A stretch of 64,000 bases of DNA from assembly GCA_946894095.1 (NCBI GenBank), contig OX335643.1, positions 6,807,036 to 6,871,035 of the forward strand, written 5' to 3'. Below the pieces are notes generated by a model, which was given only the letters and a program-made list of their open reading frames with translations, was not told the DNA's origin and did no database searches. Numbering within the stretch: position 1 is the stretch's first letter; each line of letters opens with the position of its first letter. Source of the DNA: Incurvaria masculella (taxonomy: Eukaryota > Arthropoda > Insecta > Lepidoptera > Incurvariidae). The position numbers were made by a program, and so were the translations under genes. This document shows positions 55,015-64,000 of this stretch, piece after piece.

Positions 55015-55209
55015 GCTTCGTACCAGGTATAGAATGAACGGTGGTCGAAGCGGCAATCAAAATCGTCCGTGTTTTCCATCCAGTTCAATGCAGCCAAGCA
55101 ATATAAGGAAGTTCCTATGGCACCTAGTTCCCATTTGATGTGTGTAGTGTGTGTAAGTAATGTGATGACATGGTATTAGTTTTCCAGGACCAGTTACATA
55201 AAAAAAAGA
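55015..55209 (+). repeat. SINE 3' half, plus
   Basis: ggtggtcgaagcggcaatc, body end, caggaccagttacat plus A tract. Confidence 0.85.
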
Positions 55210-56039
55210 CTTAATCACTCACTCTTCTGTTCACCCGGTGAATAAATGTACAACGGTTAGGTACCCCCATCAATACAAAAGTAGTCACAAAAATATCACC
55301 CACAAATCAAATCGATAGTACAATATGTTTGTTCATAATCTTTATAAAAAAACACAGTCACACCATACCAATGTACGAGTATGATGGAATAAAAATATTA
55401 AAACCACTTTATGACATTCTTAATGTATCCGCCTAAGGCAGTATATCTTTAATTCAAATAAACATACATTTGAATTTTCGTGACATGAATATAAGATTTA
55501 AAATAAGTAACCAGATTTGCTTAATGGACAGATTAAAAACATAATAGTCCAATCATTACTGCATCCTATATCTTGCTGTGTCTTTTATTGTGAAGGCCAG
55601 ATGTTCAAAATACAGGGTAAGCACCCTTTTTACCCGACTGCGCACGAAGGAGGGTTATGTTTTTCGAGTGTATATATATATGTTTGTATTTCACTGGAAC
55701 ATTCAACCTCGGCATAGAACCACAGTGACCCGGTGGTGGCGCGTTGCCTTGCCGATTGATAATCGAGGTGAAACATCTCTGGGCGTCGCCGGAATCTGGA
55801 AACAAAAAGGTTTTCAAAATTGTATTCCTCTTAGCGTTAAATCCTGGAACAGGGGGTGTTATTTCGTGTTATTTATTTATATCGTGTTTGGACACAAAGT
55901 GCCTCTCAGATTTGTCACATTTACATTGATATGTATTCAATTATACAATTATAAATAAAGTAATACTAAACAAAACATATCCTAACAGCTAACAAATATC
56001 GTCTACTTTGTGGAGTGATAAATCTTTAAGATATTTCTT

Positions 56040-56764
56040 AAATAATTTTTTTAATGCATCACCTTCAAGCATCTTTAGCTTTTAGGGAATTTGTTGTGAA
56101 GTTTGACACTTTGACATATAAAGCTGTAAGAAACTTAAGCAAGGCGTGCTGCAGCAGGTCCGAGATGTTCCCGTTGTCTCGTGCTGTAATTGTGATAGTC
56201 ACCGTTTTTCAGGGTCGCTTGGATATTTTTTCGGGCATACAGTATATTTTGTCGAATGTATTCACTTGGCAATGTCAAAATTCCAAGTTTTTTAAACATA
56301 TCTCTACACGAGTCCCTTGGTCCCGTACCCACTACAGCACGGATGGCGCGCTTTTGGAGTCTAAACACTCTTAACCAGCTTGCACATAACCCCCAAAACA
56401 TCAGACCGGAGGACATGATGCTGTGAAAATAGGCGAAATACACAGTTTTGGCTGCTTTGAATCCACACAGTGTTCGGATTTCTCTGATCGCGTAAATTGA
56501 GGAGTTCAGTTTACCAGCAATATATTCGATGTGCTCACGCCATTGTAATTTTTCGTCTAAAACTAGTCCGACAAATTTGGTTTTATAAACACGTCTGAGC
56601 TTTGTCTTTCCTACTTGTACGTCGCAGGGGACAGTGTCATTTCTTAGGGAAAATTTCATACATAGAGTCTTATCTACGTTTAGTAGGAGCTGGTTGCTTT
56701 GAAACCAGCTGTGAACTTTCGTCAATACATTATCTCTTGGTGTATGGTATGGTCCGTGGGCCAT
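56040..56764 (-). pseudogene. CR1-group ORF2 C-terminal fragment
   Basis: A 209-codon unbroken frame on the minus strand: WFQSNQLLLNVDKT, a GLVLDEKLQWREHIEYIAGKL block, GLMFWGLCASWLRVFRLQK, STRQRE. It begins after the catalytic YxDD, so it is 5' truncated; the break coincides with the CCATGGTAA MITE. Confidence 0.8.
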
Positions 56765-56983
56765 GGTAAACTAACTCGACGGGTGAACCGGAAAATGATT
56801 GATTTAATCTTACGTTTACACGCGTTTCATACCATGCGAACTGTCCAACAAAGTGTTATTCGGCGAAGTGAACTGAAATTTACCAGTTAGCATGGTACAT
56901 ACGAAATGCAAGTAAATCTAAAAATTAATTTAATCACTCATTCGCCTGTTCACTGGGCTAGATAATTTACCATGGTCTGTATT
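56761..56983. mobile_element. CCATGGTAA MITE
   Basis: Inverted ends CCATGGTAAACTAACTCG and, inverted, CCATGGTAAATTATCTAG, each followed by a GTGAAC element. It abuts the 5' break of the CR1-group fragment at 56040-56764. Decayed relatives of its right half (accagttagcatggtacgaaatgca) occur at 39230-39325, 46870-46980, 52365-52410, 52608-52675 and 53222-53265. Confidence 0.65.
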
Positions 56984-57051
56984 GTGTATAAATATAAAAT
57001 GTACATTAAATTAATCCAAAACCATGTAAGGTCAATTTTGGGTTTCTGCAT

Positions 57052-57205
57052 CTAACTGTCGAAGTTGCAATGAAAATGTCCGTGTTTTAGATCAAATTCA
57101 ATGTAGAATTAAATCATTGTAAATTTCAAAAGAAGGAATGTTGTATGTATGGCACCTAGTTTCTATGTGTTGTTTTGGACTAACGTCATAACGGTGGGTT
57201 TTGTT
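57052..57205 (+). repeat. SINE, decayed plus copy
   Basis: gaagttgcaatgaaaatgtc, tggcacctagtttctatgtg, cgtcataacggt. Confidence 0.6.
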
Positions 57206-57661
57206 TCATTTCATTTCTTTTTAATTCTTATCCATAGGTAGGATACCTACACTTGGATACGTTAACAATCTGTCGGTTCGGGAAGAGCCGACATACAAGT
57301 TTCATTCGTAATTAATTAAACATGTAGTTACCCCATTTTCAATACTACCGCTCACAATTTTGAGTAGTTTACATTACACATACACAGTTTTACAAAAAGT
57401 AAACAGTTTTGTATTAGTCATCCGTGTCTGGTATGGTTATCAACCCATGTGAAATGGTAGGCTCCTGCCCCATATAGTAGGGGCTAAGGCACCTCATAAT
57501 ATACTCGAATTTCTATGAAACAGAACTGTGAAAAAGAACCGCCACAGAATACATTCTTGGCCGTTTGTCTGCCTATGAAAACGCTTTTTTTTTAAAACCC
57601 GTGGAGGTATCAAATTCTTAGGTCTATGACCCCTTCAAGCTCTAACAAAGCAATCTTCTCT

Positions 57662-57826
57662 AAGGGCCGAATGCACGAAAGGACAAACAATCAAAATCAC
57701 CGTCAACGTATCATTAAACACATCATTTTGTATGGACAGTATGAAAGGAACTCCAAGCGGTTCACGAAAGGTGACGTGTTTGAACATTGATTAAATCAGC
57801 CGTCTTTTCGTGCAATCGGGGCTAAG
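57662..57826. mobile_element. Short TIR MITE
   Basis: About 165 bp with imperfect inverted ends: AAGGGCCGAATGCACGAAAGG at left and GTCTTTTCGTGCAATCGGGG at right. Non-coding. Confidence 0.65.
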
Positions 57827-57829
57827 TCA

Positions 57830-58671
57830 ACGGGATCAAAAAATACGGTCATTTACTTGCATGTTTGGAAACTCACAAATAAATCAGAAACAAAAGGGTA
57901 CTTCCTGTTGAACTAGAATCGTGAATTTTGAAGCAAGAGCTGTGTTAAGCAGACTGCTCAGTGCCATTCGGTGCATGAAGGAGCAAGAAATAGCGTTTTG
58001 GCTGACAGAATGACAGTTCTATGTGCCTATCATTAGAACGGTTCAGAATCGGTTGAAATCATTCCTTTTTGCGCCACCTCTCTGAGGTCACTTAAGCGTC
58101 AGAAATCGAATGTCCTACAACTACGTCATTTCGAGTTGAATTTCATAACTATTGGAAATTAAGTAATTTTATAATTCATGTAGATAGTTTTATTTTGTTT
58201 TGTGCGTTTGCCTTGTCAGATTAGAAGGATCGCAGTTTGTGTAATGTCAAAGTGACGTTAATCTCTGCACTTTTTCGTTTCGTTCACGTCCGTCCTGTAA
58301 CGGACAGTGCACGGCGGAGCGGAACCATCTTTGCCCGAACAAACCCAGCACAAGTAAAGTTATACTTTTGATCTAAAAGTAATTTCGTAATTTAGCCACT
58401 TCTAAAAACATAAACACAGCCTTCGAAACCTACGTTAGGAATTTATCGATAATTCCATGTGGATTAAATTATATCCTCAGTGCAAGATGTGATATAATGT
58501 CTACGCAACCTGACCTAAGCTGACCCTTGATGGGTCTCGGGTCACTTTCGCCTCTTCGCACAAGCTGAGGTCAATCGAGTTGGAATTGGAACGAGACTGT
58601 CCCGGGGCCAATTATTTGACCTCTCTCGCAATGTGAACGCGTACCGTCTCGCGAAATACCCCTTCCTTACG
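57830..58671. other. Unique sequence without recognised feature
   Basis: 58260-58360 is CpG-richer (cggacagtgcacggcggagc); otherwise AT-rich without frames. 55210-56039, 59216-59559, 59863-60447 and 61211-62059 are similarly empty. Confidence 0.4.
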
Positions 58672-58868
58672 ACGTGGTGGGGTTAATCCTGCATGAGTTT
58701 GTGCCATCGCATTGAATGAGCGATAGTCGAATCGACAATTTTAATCGTCCGCGTTTTCCATCCAGTTCTATGTAGCCGTGTAACATGAGGAACGTCCTCG
58801 CATGCCACCTACGTTCCAATGTGGTATGATACCTCATGAGAGTACATAGGTGTGGTATTCATTAGCCT
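58672..58868 (+). repeat. SINE body, plus, in tandem with the next copy
   Basis: gccatcgcattgaatgagc, gttttccatccagttct, then directly joined to the head of 58869-59215. Confidence 0.8.
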
Positions 58869-59215
58869 TAGAGCGACTTGTAGCTTAGTGACGCAAATAC
58901 TTGCCTTGGATTTCATAGGTCTGGGTTCAAATCCCCGCCTCGTTAATGCACCACTTTCTTTCTCATTCTGAGTTGAATTCGTGCATTTCGTTACGAATCC
59001 TGTTCTATGGCTCGGAATCCATGTAAAACTGTAGGTGATAGGGTTAACTTCGCCTTGGTTGGTACCATCGTTTTGCATGAAAACATAGTCGCAATGGCAA
59101 TGAAAAATTGTCCGTGTTTTCCATCCAGTTCAACGTAGCCGTGCTCATAAGGGAAGGGCCTGGCATGGCACCTAATCCTTGTGTTCGGCTAGTATCATGA
59201 CTGTAGGTCAAGTCA
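58869..59215 (+). repeat. SINE, full-length plus, tRNA head
   Basis: B box gggttcaaatccccgcc, complete body and 3' end. Confidence 0.9.
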
Positions 59216-59559
59216 ATTACGTGCAAAAACCTGAAGTATTTTAAGATTTTAATATCTCCATCAATATTTCCTGTTGCGAACCCATTAAAAGCTCGTGGAC
59301 AACTATTAGTTCTATGTTTTATTCAGAGCAAAAGATAACCTAACATGGCGCAAGACTAGGTTATATAAAAAATCTTATCATTGTTTATAATATATTACAT
59401 TATATTATTATGCCAACTAGAGGATTTGACTTCGAATTCCAAGCTTACTTGCAAAACATGAACTCGCAGAGATGTTACGAATGTATGTTACGGATCATAC
59501 TGGGTGAGAGGCAAAACCTAGGTTTAGCCGGCTATAATTATGTACATAAGTCACTACAC

Positions 59560-59862
59560 AGCTCGTGGTCTAGGGGCTAGAGGTTATGGGTTCAAATCCT
59601 CGCCCCGGTCATGGACCATGCACCACTTTCTTTCTCTTTCTGAGTAGGATAAGTGCATTTCGTTACGAATGCGAGCTGTTCCATGGATCTGAACCCATGT
59701 TAAACTGTAGGTAAGAGGTGGTAGGGTTTGGTACCTCCGCATTGGACGAAACTATGGTTAAAGCGGCAAGGAAAAATTTTCCGTGTTTTCCATCCAGTTC
59801 AGTGTAGCCGTGCTCATAAAGAGAAGGTCCTCCCATGGAACCAAATTCCTTCGGTTAACTAT
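59560..59862 (+). repeat. SINE, full-length plus, tRNA head
   Basis: gctcgtggtctaggggctag, gggttcaaatcctcgcccc, body to ggtcctcccatggaacc. Confidence 0.9.
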
Positions 59863-59923
59863 TTTAACGTGCAGCCTCTTTCTAAGCATATACTGTTTAC
59901 TTTGTTAGCTTTAGTGAGGTTTG

Positions 59924-59957
59924 TTTAGGTTAGGTTCAGTTGGGTTAGGTTGGGTTA
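59924..59957 (+). repeat. Imperfect TTAGG-like tract
   Basis: ttaggttaggttcagttggg and further ttaggt words; a degenerate telomere-like run. Confidence 0.6.
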
Positions 59958-60447
59958 AATTATTATGAGAGCATATCGTAGCAGTCACGCCGAGAAATAA
60001 GATAAAAGAAGATGGGAACAAGAAATAAAATAGAAGTGGAACTTTCAAAAAACGTTACTCCAAGCGACTGAGAGGAATACAGTAAATCTCTTTTTCAGTT
60101 CACATTTTCGTTACATCGAGAGGCTCAAGTTGTGTGCTAATAAGATCGATTACTCATCTAGTTCTAGCCGGCTATATCTAGTAGGAGCCTTACTTCTGCT
60201 TTATAGCTGTAACATGTATTAATCGGATTACACACATAATGTGAAACTAAATATTCATGACATATGTAAATAGGTATATTTAAGTGCACTTTCAAATTAT
60301 CCACATAGAACAAGTCCATAAGAAATCCTGTAATCGTAGAATTTTGCCTTATTTCCATATTTATCCTTGAGGAAATGTGTTTACATCTCTGTTGTTTCTT
60401 GACATTTTCATTTGATGGTTGGTATTTAGCGCATACATTGTTTAGAA

Positions 60448-60750
60448 ATACCTAAGGCTGGAGTGCACAATCTCTGGTTAGTATAATAGTTATGGTACCA
60501 TAAGTCCTTCATGCTTCGGGGGAGATCGTACACATAAAAAGACAACTTCGTTTCTCTAAAATTTTCCCAAGTGTGAAAAAATTATACTTTGTTCAGAATG
60601 AAAATAAAAATCTCTTTATTTTCTAGGGTGTAGTGCACAATCTCTTGCTAGTGATAATTTCAAAATTAAAATGTAATCGTCTATATTTTTCGCCTCAAGA
60701 AGAAAGAAGAGACATCTATAACAAACATACTATCCTACACGTAAACATAT

Positions 60751-60803
<53 letters not shown>

Positions 60804-60838
60804 TACTAACCAGAGATTGTGCACTCCAGCTTAAGATA
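60448..60838. mobile_element. TIR MITE with a TA microsatellite
   Basis: Inverted 36-bp ends (GGCTGGAGTGCACAATCTCT ... AGAGATTGTGCACTCCAGC) with CTAA at left and TTAA at right. A third, internal copy of the end motif is at 60625-60650. A (TA) run of about 44 bp at 60754-60797 lies next to the right end. Confidence 0.7.
60754..60797. repeat. TA dinucleotide microsatellite
   Basis: About 22 TA units; produces a meaningless Ile-Tyr reading frame. Confidence 0.95.
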
Positions 60839-60924
60839 TTTCTCCCGCATGCCAGGTTTGTCTTACTACCGCCTTTTGGTATTAAACCCATCTCAAACTC
60901 AAAGCGTTTCATTCGCTTTGGAAC

Positions 60925-61210
60925 TGAAATTTAGAGCGCGGTTAGGTTCTGGATGGGTGACCATTTTCAAACCATTGAGGCTGGCCGTCGTTCGGATTCC
61001 ACTGTAAAACCTTAATTTCTAGGTGGTAGGCTTAATCCCGCTTGGTTTGGTTCCATCGTATTGAATGAACGATGGTCGAAGCGGCAATAAAAATTGGCCG
61101 TGTTTTCCATCCAGTTCAATGTAACCGAACAATATATAGAAGGTGGTGTGTTAGGCTAATATCTGATGGTCAGTTCGCTATTAGCCATCCTTGTCCAGTT
61201 ACATGAAAAT
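60925..61210 (+). repeat. SINE, plus, head truncated
   Basis: gaggctggccgtcgttcgg to ccttgtccagttacatga. Confidence 0.85.
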
Positions 61211-62059
61211 AATTACCCGCGAAAATACGTAGAAGTAGTAAAAGTAAAAGGAGTTTTTTTACAGGGATCTTTCTTCAATTAATGTGTCCTTGCTTCACGG
61301 TCGATTATACCTACACATAAACACTCGATGCAGCGCGCTACGAATTCGAGAGTCAGTACATTCACTTGCTGCCGCCATACGAAAGAGTTTTGATCGTTAC
61401 TGCCGTCCTATCATGCTCGCTGGCATGACATAAGTAGCGTCCGATAGTGCAAATAAGGAAAAATAAATGATTTACACGGCGCGGAGCTGGCGACAGTGTT
61501 TGCATAGCGTTCGAATTATGATTTTTATTGAATTTCATTAAAAATATGACGCCAAAATTTTGACCGAACCACAAATCTCTTTTATGTCACCATTATACAT
61601 AGTGCGTGGTTTCATATATGTATTGGAAGCACGATTGGAATATACACACCTTCCCTACACATAAGAAAATGTCTGCAAATCGGCTCGATTAATTTTAAAT
61701 TTTCAGGCAATTTTCAGATTAGACCAGGGGTCGAAAGGTTAAAATCTCCGTTCGGATTAGTTTCCAATACGAAAATAACGGTGTGACCGATTTTGATGTA
61801 ATTTTCAGACAATCATGTGCATATATTTATTTATTGCACTCAAAAAATCTGGCAAAAGGCACAAATTAATGGCGGAGGCATTCTCTACCAGTCTATCTTT
61901 GGGTATCGTGAGCAGTAAGCTCAGTGAGTGACCATGTAAAGTTTGGAAAGTTAGAAGCTCCGTTCGCATAAATGGGAACTTCAGCTGAAATCGGCGTTAC
62001 TGCGCCTTATATACCAAAGTCCAAAAGTAGAGCAAACCTGGCATGCAGGAAAATACCTT

Positions 62060-62430
62060 TTTTTTTAAGCGACCTGACATGGATGGCTAATACCACACAA
62101 CTACCGTTATGATATTAGCCCAATACATCAAATTCCCAAAGGAATTAGGTGCCATGCCAGGACCTTCCCTTTATGAGCACGGCTACATTGAACTGGATGG
62201 AAAACACGGACAATTGTTCATTGCCGCTTCGACCATCTTTTCATCCAATGCGATGGTACCAACCCGGGCGGGCTTAAACCCTACCACCTAGTGGGGGAAG
62301 GGGACCTACAGTTTTACATGGGTTCCCAAACTCGGAAAGAGAAAGACAGTGGTGCAAGTCGGAATTGAAGCCAGGCCTCTGGCACGCTAGTCCAGTCCCC
62401 GCGCCACTAGGCTACGAGGTCCCCGAGCAC
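62060..62430 (-). repeat. SINE, full-length minus, tRNA head
   Basis: T tract, catggatggctaataccac, complete body and head ending gcgccactaggctacgag. Confidence 0.9.
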
Positions 62431-62649
62431 CTTAACTACTTTGCCTTATGTCCAGCAAGTAAAATAATAATCGAGGAATATACATACAAAAAAACGATTC
62501 CGACAAATTGAGAACCTGCACAATTGGGCCAACTACATTTTTACCCGTGCGTGTCGTAATTGCCGACTATGAGATTCTCCGTTCCGACACTATTAGTTAT
62601 TCTGTGGTTCCGATTCCTAGTTGAACAGTACGAAGGGGTCGTTGCTTAC

Positions 62650-62824
62650 TAGGTTACCTTAATGAATAAACGATGGTCGAAGTGAAGGACGGCAATCAAA
62701 CTTGTCCGTGTTTTCCTTCCAGTTCTCAATGTACCTGTGCAATAAAACGAAGGTCCGGACGAGGCACCTCGTACCAATGGGGTATGTCGGGTTAGCCATC
62801 CATGCCCAGACACTTAAAATAACC
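62650..62824 (+). repeat. SINE 3' half, plus
   Basis: cgatggtcgaagtgaagg, ccgtgttttccttcc, tagccatccatgcccag. Confidence 0.75.
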
Positions 62825-63119
62825 GATTATTGCTATAAGGGACTCATTATTCACATATTTAATGGTCTGACCACGTGTTCAGCCCACACTCAACCCACTC
62901 GGGATCAGATTAAGTAGTCAGATGGTCTGCTTGAGGACGTCTTCATTGAATTCGGAAATCAATATGTAGATTATTCTTAGGAGGTCAAGAAGTAAATATG
63001 AGATGACCAGATACTGTCGGGAAACAGAATAAGTAATGTCAGAGGTTCCCATGTTTCGGAGCGGCTTGTAAAAGTCACGAGATAACTCGAATGACAGGGA
63101 TACAACAACAGTCTCAATC

Positions 63120-63196
63120 TTATTTTTGATGCAACTATCATGACATTAGCCAAACACACCCCGGAACGAGATGCCATGCCAGGATCTTCCATATAC
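63120..63196 (-). repeat. SINE 3' fragment, minus
   Basis: tatcatgacattagccaaac, gccatgccaggatcttcc. Confidence 0.7.
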
Positions 63197-63411
63197 AGGA
63201 TGCGAAGGCAATTTATATCAATAAATGAAACCATAAATTCTAGTCAATACTGAAAATCCTTGTATATTATTGTCGGTAGGTATCGACAAAGATGGGCAAG
63301 ATGGAAATTGTCTATCGAATTTCAGGATTTCTAGTTTTGTGAAACGATATTTATGGTTTCATTTATTGATTTAAATTGACTTCACAGCCTGTGTAGTTAG
63401 TATGACTTTTT

Positions 63412-63530
63412 TAATTTGATGGAAGACACGGACAATTTTCTTAGCCGATTCGGACGTATTTGGGTACTAACCCAGGCAGCACCTACCATATATAGGTTGA
63501 AAATGGTCACCCATCCAGAAGGGTACAGGG
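63412..63530 (-). repeat. SINE middle fragment, minus
   Basis: gatggaagacacggacaatt, taacccaggcagcacctacc, tggtcacccatcc. Confidence 0.7.
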
Positions 63531-63758
63531 AATTAAAAGTCTGCTTTCGCATTGGGTCTGCCTACAGGCTGCAATTGGGAAGTAAACTCAAAGCTCATTG
63601 TAGATGTCGCATGAGAGACCACAACTTGAAAAAGTCAAAACTGTCATACCGGTCAAGTTTGATTTACTAGTTTTAAAATAAAAGATGTACTCCACGATGC
63701 AGTTAGAATAAGGTTTAGAGGAAAATAAGAGTTTTTGTTTGTCTTCAAACGAACTTAA

Positions 63759-64000
63759 GGTGGCCCAACCCGGCGGGACTAACTCATTCGCGGGCACGGT
63801 ACAAAACCGTGCTATTGCGCTCTGGGACACTTACTGTTTCAATGGAAAAGACAGGCTCCGTTATGAGGAAGATGCAACATGTCCACAAAGCAAACAATGA
63901 GCATAGTGTATGATTTGGTAAGATTTACGAAAATTTTAATTACAAAATGACTTATAGCTAAAAGTAAACCACGACTGCTGTAGTGAAAAATCTAACAACA
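63759..64000 (+). mobile_element. TTAA MITE family G, copy 6, cut by the window end
   Basis: TTAA at 63755-63758, then GGTGGCCCAACCCGGCGGG; continues past the last base of the window. Confidence 0.85.

Noticed and set aside
60730..60912. Ile-Tyr repeat frame
   Set aside because: Translation of a TA microsatellite.

Overview
The window is eukaryotic, from an insect and very probably a moth or butterfly. The evidence is one multi-exon gene with GT-AG introns lying in AT-rich sequence crowded with transposable elements typical of Lepidoptera. These include a tRNA-derived SINE with a shared body, TTAA-flanked MITEs, a GTTCCGTACC-type repeat with a GTCC array, 'CCGACTTCAAA' repeats, and RTE, CR1-group and Penelope-like retroelements. 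A short CCTAA array (the insect TTAGG telomere unit) also fits. No bacterial features, CRISPR arrays or operons are present.

The one gene I can name is a plus-strand DENN domain protein of the DENND2 type, a predicted Rab guanine-nucleotide exchange factor. Six exons (29132-29706, 30172-30426, 31296-31813, 33147-33342, 33878-34165, 34879-35205) join in phase into about 719 residues carrying uDENN, cDENN and dDENN. The 5' end is not resolved. Two further exon-like segments (18209-18311 and 26826-26910) both have splice-like borders and both end in the phase that exon 29132 needs, so they are competing upstream exons. The gene carries two local duplications: a partial copy of the uDENN exon 42 bases downstream of it, and a terminal-exon/3'UTR unit of about 290 bp repeated three times, only the first unit coding.

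Layout: 0.2-2.0 kb is a TIR element containing two nested insertions, one a hairpin with telomere-like repeats in its loop and one a 643-bp element full of ACGTATAAT motifs. 2.5-20 kb holds MITEs, GTTCCGTACC repeats, SINEs, a broken CR1-group element inserted in a MITE, and a second 643-bp element inserted in a SINE. 20.3-28.5 kb is an 8.2-kb block bounded by inverted 590-bp repeats and filled with broken reverse transcriptases. 28.5-35.9 kb is the DENND2-type gene. 36-45 kb is mostly unrecognised sequence with MITEs, a mariner remnant and a striking 47-bp-arm hairpin. 45-63.7 kb is a SINE-rich region with a tandem 250-bp repeat, CR1-group and RTE tails and a Penelope-type fragment with hammerhead-like motifs.

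The most novel-looking item is the 643-bp element. Two copies of exactly equal length lie in opposite orientation, each bounded by a 7-8 bp target duplication. They have no coding capacity or classical terminal inverted repeat, and each holds about 15 copies of one motif in two opposed arrays.
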